From contig JAZNTT010000029.1 of the NCBI GenBank assembly GCA_045591885.1, forward strand, positions 1-56,650: a stretch of 56,650 nucleotides of DNA, read 5' to 3'. Source of the stretch: Colimorpha_A sp045591885. GTDB taxonomy: Bacteria > Bacillota > Clostridia > Oscillospirales > CAG-272. The position numbers and the translations under genes were made by a program. Positions 28,594 through 37,733 of this stretch are shown here, one piece after another. Each line of letters opens with the position of its first letter. Position 1 is the first letter of the stretch. Below the pieces are notes generated by a model. That model saw nothing but the letters and a program-made list of their open reading frames with translations. It was not told the origin of the DNA and made no database searches.

Positions 28594-29772
28594 TTATTCA
28601 AAAATATTGTAGTTTCCGAAAACGTGGCGTCTTACTCTCTGATAGTCAAGCGGTCGTATGTCGCTTCCGCCCGAAATGCGAGCAGCCTCAAAATATGCAC
28701 CCTCGATAGCGTAGTTTCCGAAAACATATCTCCTCATTCTCTGGTAATCGTTTGAGTCAACACGTCCGTTTCCGTTCACGTCACCAAGAACCACTACCGT
28801 AACGGTATGCACTTTTTCATCTCCGTGCATAAGTGATACCGTATATCCCGTGCCGACGTAATCATCCGATGCTGTAACCTCTGACCCGTCTCCGTCAAAG
28901 ACCTTGATTCGTTCTTTGTTCTTAAATCTGCCAAGAAGCGCGTCAAGCGTCGTTTCCTCAACAACTCCTCGAAGCCAATCGCCGTCGATAGCATAACTGC
29001 TTCCGTTTTCAAGCTCAAGCGCTCTCGGCTTTTCGAGAATCGTAAGCGTAAGCTCTTTCGGTTCTGAAACAAGCTCTCCAAGGAGCGTTGCCTTTACACT
29101 TATCGGGAACGTACCGAACTGCGTCGGCGTTCCGCGAAGCGTTCCGTCGGGTTCAAGAGTAAGTCCGTCGGGAAGCGTTCCCTCGAAGCTATAGGTCAGA
29201 AACTCGTCGTTGCTTCCGACTATCTTATACGAGTATTCATACCCCATAACCGCCTCAGGAAGAGACTGTGTTGTTACAACGGGCTTTACAAGCTCGTTTA
29301 CCGTATGGACTATAGTTCCGTTGTTTACCGTCGATGAAAGGAACGAGCTGCCGTCATTCAGCTGATAAGCGTAAAAACGCACGCTTACGCTTCCGCTCCC
29401 CGTCACCTTAAAGGTCATCGTACAAAGCGCGGAATCAGTTTCCGTCATGCTTTCGCCCATAACGACGATTCCGTACGCACCCTCATTTTCGCCCGAGACC
29501 GCCTTTTCGGCAGTAATGCTCTTGCCCTTATAAGTTGAACTTACATAGGCAAGGTTGTCCGACGGGTCAAAATAAAGAGTTCCAAATGAAAAGCCCGAGC
29601 CTGCTTCAAGCGACACCGTATAAGTTACCGTATCGCCAAGCGTCACCTTGCTATTGCTCGGCACGTCTGAAGAAAAGGAGAAGACGATTCCGCTGTCCGC
29701 ATATACTGCAAAAACGGTCGATAAAAGCATTATCACCGACAAAACAGCTGCTATCAAGCGCTTGATTCTCAT
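28594..29772 (-). CDS. Dockerin-domain secreted protein with cohesin-like and He_PIG domains
   Basis: 392 residues. A signal peptide (about 1-25) is followed by a cohesin-like domain (about 28-160: VTLGDTVTYTVSLEAG and GTLYFDPSDNLAY), a putative Ig (He_PIG) domain (about 170-245: GYEYSYKI, LPDGLTLEPDGTLRGTP) and a linker. A C-terminal type I dockerin-like module follows: first repeat GDVNGNGRVDSNDYQRMRRYVFG with canonical calcium ligands, second repeat SDIRPLDYQRVRRHVFG lacking the Asp/Asn loop. AGGAGG is eight bases before the ATG. It heads the two-gene unit. No catalytic domain is present, so its role is structural or adhesive. Confidence 0.88.
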   Translation of the reverse strand: MRIKRLIAAVLSVIMLLSTVFAVYADSGIVFSFSSDVPSNSKVTLGDTVTYTVSLEAGSGFSFGTLYFDPSDNLAYVSSTYKGKSITAEKAVSGENEGAYGIVVMGESMTETDSALCTMTFKVTGSGSVSVRFYAYQLNDGSSFLSSTVNNGTIVHTVNELVKPVVTTQSLPEAVMGYEYSYKIVGSNDEFLTYSFEGTLPDGLTLEPDGTLRGTPTQFGTFPISVKATLLGELVSEPKELTLTILEKPRALELENGSSYAIDGDWLRGVVEETTLDALLGRFKNKERIKVFDGDGSEVTASDDYVGTGYTVSLMHGDEKVHTVTVVVLGDVNGNGRVDSNDYQRMRRYVFGNYAIEGAYFEAARISGGSDIRPLDYQRVRRHVFGNYNIFE

Positions 29773-29897
29773 TATGAGGTCCTCCTTTTCGTTTTATACG
29801 TCAATTATAACATTTCAAGTCGTATTTTGTCAATAAGCGCCGCACTTCTAATTTTTTCTTATATGTAAATATATTAAGAAGATTCCCGCATTATGAA

Positions 29898-29919
29898 AAA
29901 AACGCCCGAGGGCGTTTTT
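29898..29919 (-). terminator. Intrinsic terminator of the surface-glycan operon
   Basis: AAAAACGCCC and GGGCGTTTTT pair around GA directly at the end of the last minus-strand gene, with a T-run on the minus strand. Confidence 0.88.
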
Positions 29920-30908
29920 CACAGATTATTAAGCTCGTCGTAGCGCTTTACCGTCACGTATTTGCGATAATAGGAATTAAGAACACCAAACGGCAGAATA
30001 AGGCTCAGATAAACTATCTTCTGTTTAGGTCCGAACTTTTCGCATTTCGGCGCTAAGAGCATTACGGGAAGAAGCTTAAAATAGTACTTATATAAGCGCA
30101 TACCGACGCCCAGCTCCTTTTTGAGCACTCGCATTTTCGCGACACATCCCAAAAGCTGTTCAAGCGCCGTGCCGTAAGCCGTACAAGCTCCCGTTTTTTT
30201 GTAAATATCTCTTATATGTTCTCTGTAAATATCAAGGATGCAGAGCTTTTTGAGCGAAAATTTCGCATTCATTATCGTCGGAAGCTCGGGATTTTTTCTG
30301 TAATAATAAAGCTTGGAGCGATTGAATGCCACCTTGCTTATTCTTTCAAGAACATGCGGGGCAATATGAGTGTCCTCATAATAGATCCCCTCCTTAAAGC
30401 GAAGCGAAGAAAATACCTCTTTTTTATAAAGCTTGCCCCACGCCTCCGTTCGTTCGTACACGCTCTCTGTGAGAAGAAGCTCACGCGCGTCGGCAACCGT
30501 TACGCCATCAAAGATCTCCGCTTTCTTTATATCGTCATCGTTTTGGAATATCTCGTACATACAGACCGACATATCGGCATCTGACTTAATGAGCGTATCA
30601 TACAAAACCGAAACAGTCTCGGGAGCGATCATATCGTCGCTGTCAACAAAGGTAATATATTCCCCCGCAGCGTGCTCGATTCCCGTGTTTCGCGCCGCAG
30701 AAAGACCGCCGTTTTCGCGGTGAACGACCTTGATTCGACCGTCTGTCTTTGCAAGCTCCTCGCACATCGCGGGACAAGAATCGGGGCTTCCGTCATTGAC
30801 AAGTATTACCTCAATATCGGTATACGTCTGCGCAAGTATACTGTTCACGCAAGCGCAAAGCGTTTTTTCAACCTTATATACCGGCACGATAACGCTGATA
30901 AGCGGCAT
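29919..30908 (-). CDS. Family 2 glycosyltransferase
   Basis: 329 residues. GT-A fold: ISVIVPVYKVEKTL start, ILVNDGSPD nucleotide-binding loop, ENGGLSAARNTG and the DxD-containing FVDSDDM near residue 84. The C-terminal half (about 210-329) is a basic, membrane-associating region. Transfers a sugar from a UDP- or similar donor to the growing surface glycan at the cytoplasmic membrane face. The start at 30908 begins the canonical MPLISVIVPVY; GGGGG lies seven bases upstream. It is the last gene of the operon, four bases after the preceding gene. Confidence 0.93.
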   Translation of the reverse strand: MPLISVIVPVYKVEKTLCACVNSILAQTYTDIEVILVNDGSPDSCPAMCEELAKTDGRIKVVHRENGGLSAARNTGIEHAAGEYITFVDSDDMIAPETVSVLYDTLIKSDADMSVCMYEIFQNDDDIKKAEIFDGVTVADARELLLTESVYERTEAWGKLYKKEVFSSLRFKEGIYYEDTHIAPHVLERISKVAFNRSKLYYYRKNPELPTIMNAKFSLKKLCILDIYREHIRDIYKKTGACTAYGTALEQLLGCVAKMRVLKKELGVGMRLYKYYFKLLPVMLLAPKCEKFGPKQKIVYLSLILPFGVLNSYYRKYVTVKRYDELNNL

Positions 30909-30912
30909 ACTC

Positions 30913-31683
30913 TTACCCCCTCTTGATCTTATTCTTAACGGCCTCAAACCGTTTTTCTCCGAGAAGCTTTATAAGTATCTTTCTCGGTATACGCAAATAC
31001 TTTTCACGTCTCAAATATCTGCGTCTTTCTTCGTCACACTCTCTCTCCGACTCGCTCTTCCATGATGCACTGAAGCGGTGGATCGTATACGTTCTTCTCG
31101 TTTTGCGGATCTTCCCCGTGACGTAATCCATGGGACAGAAATACTCGGTCGGGTATATTCTTGCGCCGCAAATCGTTTGAAGCTTTCCGTCGGACACAAG
31201 CCCAAGCTTTTTCAAAACCTTTGTGTTTCTCTCGGGACAGGGCGTAAGATCGAAGCTTCCGTCGGGCTGAACAAAATGTATTCCCTCGTAATCGTCCATC
31301 ATCGCTTTGAGAATATTATTTCCCCTTTCCGCGCCAAAACCGAGCCCGGTTGCAACATTAGTTTCGTTTTCGAAACCAAAAAACGCCGTATCCAGCAAGG
31401 ATTTATCTATCTTCTTTAGGACTTCAACATCGGTATCAAAGTAAACGCCGCCGTTTTCATATACGATCTTGAGCCGAACGTAGTCGGTAACGAACGCCCA
31501 TTTTTTGTTTTCGTACGCCTCTTTAACGTAATCGGGGCAGGAAAAAATATCAAAACTGCTCTCGTCCCAACGTATTATTTCAAAGTCGCTGCAATACTTT
31601 TCCCAGCTTTTAATACATTTGAGTGCTAACGGTGGAAGAGGATTGCCGCCGAACCAAATATAATGTATCTTTTTAGGTATCAT
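30913..31683 (-). CDS. GT32-like capsular polysaccharide glycosyltransferase (DXD sugar-binding)
   Basis: 256 residues starting MIPKKIHYIWFGGNPLP, followed by WAFVTDYVRLKIVYENGGVYFDTDVE with the donor/metal-binding DTD near residue 92. This is the Gly_transf_sug (PF04488) type common in capsule loci. The C-terminus is basic. The start at 31683 lies one base after the stop of the nucleotidyltransferase gene, with GGAAG six bases upstream. It is closely similar along its length to the protein encoded at 38924-39652, so the operon holds two paralogues. Confidence 0.92.
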   Translation of the reverse strand: MIPKKIHYIWFGGNPLPPLALKCIKSWEKYCSDFEIIRWDESSFDIFSCPDYVKEAYENKKWAFVTDYVRLKIVYENGGVYFDTDVEVLKKIDKSLLDTAFFGFENETNVATGLGFGAERGNNILKAMMDDYEGIHFVQPDGSFDLTPCPERNTKVLKKLGLVSDGKLQTICGARIYPTEYFCPMDYVTGKIRKTRRTYTIHRFSASWKSESERECDEERRRYLRREKYLRIPRKILIKLLGEKRFEAVKNKIKRG

Positions 31684-31684
31684 A

Positions 31685-32398
31685 TCAAGCTTCCGTCTTG
31701 AACAGCTTTTCCGCCTTCTCAAGATCGTCGAAATTGTCTATCTCATACCATCTTCCGACAAGAGTGCATGCCTTGAATTCAATAGTGCTCAAAACGTCGT
31801 TGAGCGCCACCTCGCTCCATTTGTTCAGTATCTTCTCGTCCTCTATATAATGTGCACAGCGATCGAAAAACGCCTTGCCTCCCTCGGGAGAGAATTTATA
31901 TACGTCAATAGAACAACCAAGAGCATCCGCGGAAGGGATCTGCTTTGAAATAGCAACAAGACGTCCGTCCTTTTCAACAACCTTCATAGACTCCTCTGAA
32001 TAGCTTCCGATGTCGGTAACGATCGCGTTTTCAGCTTCACACTCAATAAGCGCCTTAACTACCGATGCATCATAAAAAACGTCTGCGTTCATCATAAGAA
32101 ATTCGCATGATCCCACAGCATCTCTTGCTATGTATGCAGAGTACATATTGTTTGTCGTTGCGTAATCAACACTGTTGATAATACGAACGGAGGGATACTT
32201 TTCGGTAATTCTCTTTTCCAGTATCTCTGCTTTGTATCCGGAGACTACCGTTATGTCAGTGATACCGTTCAAAAGCAGGTTATCGATCTGGTTAAAAATT
32301 ATAGGAGTACCGTTCACAGGAACAAGCGCCTTGGGGCACTCATCGGTTATCGGAGCGAGTCTTGAGCCGAAACCTGCGGCAAGTATCAAAGCTTTCAT
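31685..32398 (-). CDS. Sugar- or choline-phosphate nucleotidyltransferase (LicC-like)
   Basis: 237 residues. Starts MKALILAAGFGSRLAPIT with the NTP-binding loop, then CPKALVPVNGTP. The MMNADVFYD motif supplies a metal-binding aspartate, and GRWYEIDNFDDLEKAE closes the domain. The short single-domain form resembles phosphocholine or phosphoethanolamine cytidylyltransferases and related hexose-phosphate nucleotidyltransferases. It would activate an alcohol or sugar for addition to the glycan; the exact substrate cannot be read. It overlaps the CDP-glycerol-transferase-like gene by four bases. Confidence 0.88.
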   Translation of the reverse strand: MKALILAAGFGSRLAPITDECPKALVPVNGTPIIFNQIDNLLLNGITDITVVSGYKAEILEKRITEKYPSVRIINSVDYATTNNMYSAYIARDAVGSCEFLMMNADVFYDASVVKALIECEAENAIVTDIGSYSEESMKVVEKDGRLVAISKQIPSADALGCSIDVYKFSPEGGKAFFDRCAHYIEDEKILNKWSEVALNDVLSTIEFKACTLVGRWYEIDNFDDLEKAEKLFKTEA

Positions 32399-33621
32399 TT
32401 TTTCTTTCCCTTTCTGACATGAAAAATATAATTGCAAAGATCATAGCTGAAGCAATGCTCCTTCGCATCGGTGCCGTTCACATAAGCTGAAACTGCCGCG
32501 CGATCGGCAGAATAACCGTCGTCGCCTTCTTCAACAGCAGATATAAACGACAAAAGATCGTCATAGCTGTACATCCTCGGTCCCGGCATATATTTCAGCG
32601 GATCATCAAGAAGATATCCTCTTGAATAATCGCAGAAATTATTCATAAAAAATGCAACGGGCTTATCAATAAGTAAAAAGTCGAACACGACGGACGAAAC
32701 ATCCGTGATAAGCGCATCGCAGCATCCGAGAAATTCGTAAAGTAAAACGTCCTTATAGAACAGTTCTCTATTTTGAACGTAATGAACGTTGTGAAGCTTC
32801 GGCATCTTCATAAGATCGGTTCTTTGAAGCGGATGTATCTTAACTATAAGATGAGTTCTCGCGTCAAAGAGCGCCTTATCGAGTTTAAGCAGCTCGTCCT
32901 CGTTTTCGATAACGCTAAGCGAATAAGGGTCTACCGTTTCGCTATCAGTCCACGTTGCAGACTGCCTGAAAGTCGGCATACACATTATGACCTTTTCAGA
33001 CGCGTATTCCGGAATGATTTTCTTCAGTATTTCATCTTTTTTTGAGGCATTAACGGCAAGGAGATCGTTTCTCGGTTGACCGCAAATAAAGGTTTTTTCC
33101 TCTTCGCATCCCCAAAACCGCGTATACCAGCTCAAAATGTTTTCCGCCGGCACTGCAAGAAGGTCTATGCATGTCGAATCGAAATTACCGGATGCCTGTT
33201 TTATCGGTGTTCCGTGTCCGATATGTATAACTGTTTGTTCATTTCTGCGTTTTCTGAACCAATACGGATGAGAAAAAACAAACCATTTTGCTGTCGCCAA
33301 ATAATATTTCAAGCGAAGCTTATCTCGCAGATTATAAGAGATTCTGCTTACAAAAACCACGTTCTTGGCCTTATGATGCTTTTTGCAGAAATCAACGTCT
33401 TTAACTATCCACACGAGCCTATATTTTCTGTTATATTTATTTTTCAAAAGATATTCATAAAAAGCACGAGGATTATCATCCATATCGCTCTCACATTCGA
33501 GAACGATAGTGTTTTTCAGCGGCAGACAAAGAGAAATTCCGTACCAAATCGGTTCGATCGAAGCCTTAATGCCATAATGCGAAACATAAGAAAATGCTTT
33601 TTTAATTTTTTTAAACATCAT
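32395..33621 (-). CDS. CDP-glycerol glycerophosphotransferase family protein
   Basis: 408 residues. TagB/TagF-type fold (PF04464): an N-terminal membrane-associating region, WFVFSHPYWFRKR, HIGHGTPIKQ with the catalytic-type histidine, FICGQPRNDLL, MCMPTFR, VKIHPLQ and LITDVSSVVFDFL. These enzymes add glycerol- or ribitol-phosphate to teichoic-type polymers. Its presence suggests a polyol-phosphate or phospho-substituted wall polymer. The start overlaps the ABC ATPase stop by four bases (ATGA); a longer frame to 33681 lies inside that gene and is rejected. Confidence 0.92.
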   Translation of the reverse strand: MMFKKIKKAFSYVSHYGIKASIEPIWYGISLCLPLKNTIVLECESDMDDNPRAFYEYLLKNKYNRKYRLVWIVKDVDFCKKHHKAKNVVFVSRISYNLRDKLRLKYYLATAKWFVFSHPYWFRKRRNEQTVIHIGHGTPIKQASGNFDSTCIDLLAVPAENILSWYTRFWGCEEEKTFICGQPRNDLLAVNASKKDEILKKIIPEYASEKVIMCMPTFRQSATWTDSETVDPYSLSVIENEDELLKLDKALFDARTHLIVKIHPLQRTDLMKMPKLHNVHYVQNRELFYKDVLLYEFLGCCDALITDVSSVVFDFLLIDKPVAFFMNNFCDYSRGYLLDDPLKYMPGPRMYSYDDLLSFISAVEEGDDGYSADRAAVSAYVNGTDAKEHCFSYDLCNYIFHVRKGKKK

Positions 33622-34892
33622 TCCGGTTCCCACTCGGTTAGTTGAGGCATAGCCTGGTCGCCCCAAGCGTGTCTGACCCATTCGAAATTATAAAACTCGG
33701 ATTTAGCGTATATATTAAACGCAGCAGCGAGCGGAACGAAGTCGTGCCTTGCCTGCCCCCCCGCTCCATTCGGCTGGAACGCCACGATCTGCATAATGTA
33801 CGGACCGGGAGCAATACGAGAGGTGTCCAGATCGAAATTCTTAACGGTAACGGTATTCGGATGCGCTTCAAATTCGGCAGTTGTGGCAGTTGCAACAGGA
33901 GTTCTGTCGCGGAGAAGAACAGTCATTCTGAAAGCGAGATTCTCAATATAATCACTGCATTCATAGGTAAGCGAGAATCTGAAATGACTTCCGAAGCGAA
34001 TCGTATTCTCCTCGGCTTCAACGTCAAGAGCAGTCATCTTTATCTTTCCTGTTATCCAGGGATCGATTCCGCGTTTGGTAAAGTCATTATGCCGCTGAAT
34101 TATTCCGTCTTCGCCGCCCATATAGATGGCAATACCTTCGTCAACGTCGCCGTCAAATATCATTCGTCCCTTGGAAAGAACGATAACTCTGTCGCAAAGC
34201 TGACGAATGGTATTCATGTTATGAGAAACGTAAAGGACAGTCCTTCCGTCCTCTTTTGCGGTCTGACGCATTTTGGTAAGGCACTTTTTCTGGAACGCCA
34301 TATCGCCGACGGCAAGGACCTCGTCCATAATAACTATCTCGGAATCGAGATGCGCGGCGACCGAGAACGCAAGCTTAACGTACATTCCCGACGAATATCT
34401 CTTAACGGGGGTATCAATAAACTGCCTCACCTCCGAAAAATCGATTATCTCCTCGATCTTCTCGTCAATCTCTTTTTTCGACATACCGAGGATCGCGCCG
34501 TTCATATAAATATTTTCGCGTCCCGTAAGCTCAGGATGGAAGCCGGTTCCGACCTCAAGCATCGAGGCAACGCGTCCGTTAAGGGATATAGTACCCTTAC
34601 TCGGTCCGGTGATTCGGGTTATGAGCTTCAGAAGCGTGCTCTTCCCTGCGCCGTTCTTACCGATGATTCCGACAGCCTCACCCTTTTTGACCTCAAACGA
34701 TATTCCGTCGAGTGCCATAAACTTTTCGTTCGATACAGGGCGGCTCTTTTGACCGATTTTTGAAGTCGGATCCTCTTTTTTGCGAAGGCGCGCCGAGAGA
34801 CGCTGAAGATCCTCTTTGAGGGTTGTACCTCCAATGGCACCGAGGCGGTACTGCTTCGAAACATTTTCACAGCGAATCATTATTTCACTCAC
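33618..34892 (-). CDS. Polysaccharide ABC exporter ATPase, Wzt-type
   Basis: 424 residues. The nucleotide-binding domain (about 1-245) has Walker A GKNGAGKST (78-86), signature YSSGMYVKLAF, Walker B IVIMDEVLAVGD and a switch histidine in YVSHNM. The C-terminal domain (about 270-424, beta-rich, with LDTSRIAPGPYIM) resembles the Wzt carbohydrate-recognition domain, which is absent from plain TagH. It powers export of the finished lipid-linked polymer together with the permease gene upstream, 14 bp away. Confidence 0.95.
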   Translation of the reverse strand: MSEIMIRCENVSKQYRLGAIGGTTLKEDLQRLSARLRKKEDPTSKIGQKSRPVSNEKFMALDGISFEVKKGEAVGIIGKNGAGKSTLLKLITRITGPSKGTISLNGRVASMLEVGTGFHPELTGRENIYMNGAILGMSKKEIDEKIEEIIDFSEVRQFIDTPVKRYSSGMYVKLAFSVAAHLDSEIVIMDEVLAVGDMAFQKKCLTKMRQTAKEDGRTVLYVSHNMNTIRQLCDRVIVLSKGRMIFDGDVDEGIAIYMGGEDGIIQRHNDFTKRGIDPWITGKIKMTALDVEAEENTIRFGSHFRFSLTYECSDYIENLAFRMTVLLRDRTPVATATTAEFEAHPNTVTVKNFDLDTSRIAPGPYIMQIVAFQPNGAGGQARHDFVPLAAAFNIYAKSEFYNFEWVRHAWGDQAMPQLTEWEPE

Positions 34893-34906
34893 GGTATTCC
34901 GCCTCC

Positions 34907-35788
34907 TTAAACTGTATCCGCAAAGTTCTTTTCAATGCGGTTAAATAGCAAAAGTCCGAAGAACGCGATAACAAGCGTGACCGCCCAACCGACAAAATAA
35001 TACACGGGATCAAAGTATCCGGCACCGAAAACTCCGTACCTGAACGAAAGGATAGCGGGAGTAACGGGATTGAGGTTATAAAGACCTATGTACTTTGCGG
35101 GAATGAGAAGCAGACCGTATGCAACGGGAGTCGCGTACTGCCAGAGGTTAAGACCAAAGCCGACAAGCATCGAAAGATCGCGGTATTTGGTCGTAAGCGC
35201 GGAAATGATTATTCCAATACCCGTTGAAAGTATCATAAGCTGTATTATCGACAGCGGAACGAAGATGAAATGCCACGAGAAAATGAAATCAGCACTTCCC
35301 CCAATAATACAGCCGATGTACAAAACGATAAACATTACAAGCTGAATACCGAACGATATGAGGTTCGATATTGCCGTCGAGATCGGCATAGCGATTCGCG
35401 GAAAATAAACCTTTCCCATAATGTGCGCGTTAGCCAGGAACGTATAGCTCGTCGCCGAAACGACCGATGAGAAATAGCCCCAAAGGATCGTGCCGCTCAT
35501 ATAGAAAAGGAACGACGGCACGTTCGGTGCCGGATTCGCATCTGCGGTCGAAAGCTTCGCCAAGGTACCGAATATAACTGTATAAACAACCGTTGTGAAA
35601 AGCGGCTGAATTATTGCCCAAAGCGGGCCGAGAATCGTCTGCTTGTACTTCGACACAAAGTCTCTTTTAACGAAAAGAAGTATCATGTCCTTGTATTTAA
35701 GTGCTTCTCTCAGCTTCAGGTCAAATACTTTTTTGTCTGCCGAAACGACCGTCTTGAAGGCGGTATCAGACTTCTTGTTTTCTGTCAT
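34907..35788 (-). CDS. Polysaccharide ABC exporter permease, Wzm/TagG-type
   Basis: 293 residues. A cytoplasmic N-terminus with an amphipathic LKLREALKYKDMILLFVKRDFVSKYKQT segment (ABC2-type coupling helix) precedes six transmembrane helices, the first GPLWAIIQPLFTTVVYTVIF. Partner of the adjacent ATPase. The start at 35788 has AAAGG eight bases upstream; extension to 35851 overlaps the preceding gene. Confidence 0.95.
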   Translation of the reverse strand: MTENKKSDTAFKTVVSADKKVFDLKLREALKYKDMILLFVKRDFVSKYKQTILGPLWAIIQPLFTTVVYTVIFGTLAKLSTADANPAPNVPSFLFYMSGTILWGYFSSVVSATSYTFLANAHIMGKVYFPRIAMPISTAISNLISFGIQLVMFIVLYIGCIIGGSADFIFSWHFIFVPLSIIQLMILSTGIGIIISALTTKYRDLSMLVGFGLNLWQYATPVAYGLLLIPAKYIGLYNLNPVTPAILSFRYGVFGAGYFDPVYYFVGWAVTLVIAFFGLLLFNRIEKNFADTV

Positions 35789-35808
35789 TTTTATGCCTTT
35801 CACTCTGT

Positions 35809-36771
35809 TTATTTCGTCTTTATGGGCGCGATAAGGTTTTTGTAACCCCATATTCCAAGCACCGAGAACAGGAAATACTTTATCTTGTCCTTTGCAGATA
35901 AAAGATTGTTACCAAGCGCTTTGCGCTGAGTACGGAACTCTTTTTTAACGAATTTTTGAGTTCCTTGCGGAACGCCGTCACCGACTGCGGTAAGAATTAC
36001 GTCGAGAATATGCTTACGGGTCTTATATTCAAGCTCGCTGTCGCCCACCTGCATATAAAAATCGATATGATCGTTCAAGATTTCTATAAGAAGCTTAAAT
36101 CGCTCCGGGCTGGGAGACAGGTGCATTATACTTCCGTTTCTTTGACGGTAAAGGCAACCGCAATAGGGAATTATCGCAAATTTGGAAACGCCGTAATATA
36201 GGCGCGGCATAAGATGTCTGTCCTCGTAAACGATACCCTCTTTGTATCTCTTGCCCTCATATACTTCTCTTCTTGTGAGCTTTCCCCAAGGCGTGGCGAT
36301 CATCGCGTTCGCACCGATCTCGTTGTCCTGAGATACAAGTGCATCTCGTCCGCTTACGATCCATTCCTGAGCGGGGCACTTATCGTAAATCGGCTCGCCC
36401 TCCTCGGTTATGAATCGACAGCCGCAGGCAACTACCTCCGCACCGGTCTCGATCATCTTGTTATAAAGCGTTTCGATCATGTCGGGGACAATAACGTCAT
36501 CACTGTCGACCGAAACGATAAGCTCGCCCGTTACGTTATCAAGTCCTGTGTTGCGGGCACGGCTTACTCCGCCGTGATCGTTTCGCACGATCTTTATTCT
36601 GCCGTCCTCCGACGCAAGCTTTTGACAGATATCAAGTGTGCGGTCGGAGCTTCCGTCGTCAATTATTATTATTTCGAGATTCTTATAAGTCTGTTCCCTT
36701 ACGCTGTTTACGCATTCGGCAATAAACCGTTCCACGTTATATGCGGGAATTATGACCGATACCTTTTCCAT
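35809..36771 (-). CDS. Family 2 glycosyltransferase, tandem paralogue B
   Basis: 320 residues. VSVIIPAYNVERF start, IIIIDDGSSDRT, DHGGVSRARNTG and the DxD motif SVDSDD near residue 86. The first 30 residues are identical to those of the neighbouring gene (36776-37732), and much of the rest is closely similar, so the pair arose by tandem duplication. The C-terminal halves differ more, which may reflect different acceptors. Four bases separate the two genes. Confidence 0.93.
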   Translation of the reverse strand: MEKVSVIIPAYNVERFIAECVNSVREQTYKNLEIIIIDDGSSDRTLDICQKLASEDGRIKIVRNDHGGVSRARNTGLDNVTGELIVSVDSDDVIVPDMIETLYNKMIETGAEVVACGCRFITEEGEPIYDKCPAQEWIVSGRDALVSQDNEIGANAMIATPWGKLTRREVYEGKRYKEGIVYEDRHLMPRLYYGVSKFAIIPYCGCLYRQRNGSIMHLSPSPERFKLLIEILNDHIDFYMQVGDSELEYKTRKHILDVILTAVGDGVPQGTQKFVKKEFRTQRKALGNNLLSAKDKIKYFLFSVLGIWGYKNLIAPIKTK

Positions 36772-36775
36772 ACTG

Positions 36776-37732
36776 TCACACCTTTTTTCTTATTGAACGA
36801 TAGCCCTTTACGCCAAGCAAGCGGAAAAGAAAATACTTGAACTTTTCCTTTGCGTTCGGCGCATGCTTTTTCAAAAATTTATAGTGCTTCTTAAACTCGT
36901 TTACCGAATATTTATCAAGCCCCTCGGGAATCTCTCTTTTGCGGCAAGCCATAAGGATCTTGTCCGCGGCGTTCCTATGCACGTAGTATTCAAGGACGGT
37001 GTCGCCCTTTTCACGGTAAAATTCCGCGTGGTCAGCCCAGATATCGAAGAAGAACTTATACTCTCTTTCGCCCTCTTTGCGATGCATTATGCTGCCCTCT
37101 CTCTGGCGGTACTTGTAGCCGCAATAAGGGATTATAACGAACCTCTGAACGTCAAAATACAGGTACGGCATCAGGTGCATATCCTCGTATACAACGCCTT
37201 CCTTATAGCGTTTGCCGTCGTAGACCGCTTTTTTTGCAAGCTTTCCCCACGGTGCGGCAATCGCGGCGTTTACACCGACTCCGCTGTCTCGCGCTTCAAG
37301 TGCATCGCGTCCGCTTAAAACACGCTCGGCGGGCGGAGGATAATCGCCGATATGCCCGCCGTCCTCACTCATATACGAGCATCCGCAGGCAACAACGTCG
37401 GCATTATGCTCTTTTAGCTTGTTATAAAGCGTTTCTATCATATCAGGGGCAATAACGTCGTCGCTGTCGACCGACATTATATAGCCGCCGGTTGCATTGT
37501 CAAGACCTGCGTTGCGCGCACGGCTCACCCCGCCGTGATTATTCTGCAATACCTTTATTCTGTCGTCTTCAACGGCAATCCTTTGACAGATATCAAGCGT
37601 GCCGTCGGAGCTTCCGTCGTCAACTATAATTATTTCGAGGTTTTTATAGGTCTGCTCCCTTACACTGTTAACGCACTCGGCAATAAACCGTTCAACGTTA
37701 TACGCGGGAATTATGACCGATACCTTTTCCAT
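36776..37732 (-). CDS. Family 2 glycosyltransferase, tandem paralogue A
   Basis: 318 residues, same architecture as its neighbour: VSVIIPAYNVERF, IIIVDDGSSDGT, NHGGVSRARNAG and MSVDSDD. The start at 37732 is supported by GAGGA six bases upstream, inside the end of the preceding gene; the frame could extend to 37747 but without a site. Acts in the surface-glycan pathway; donor and acceptor unknown. Confidence 0.93.
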   Translation of the reverse strand: MEKVSVIIPAYNVERFIAECVNSVREQTYKNLEIIIVDDGSSDGTLDICQRIAVEDDRIKVLQNNHGGVSRARNAGLDNATGGYIMSVDSDDVIAPDMIETLYNKLKEHNADVVACGCSYMSEDGGHIGDYPPPAERVLSGRDALEARDSGVGVNAAIAAPWGKLAKKAVYDGKRYKEGVVYEDMHLMPYLYFDVQRFVIIPYCGYKYRQREGSIMHRKEGEREYKFFFDIWADHAEFYREKGDTVLEYYVHRNAADKILMACRKREIPEGLDKYSVNEFKKHYKFLKKHAPNAKEKFKYFLFRLLGVKGYRSIRKKV

Positions 37733-37733
37733 A

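Noticed and set aside
33642..34763. 373-codon plus-strand open frame opposite the ABC ATPase
   Set aside because: The minus strand carries complete Walker A, signature and Walker B motifs; the plus frame is a shadow.
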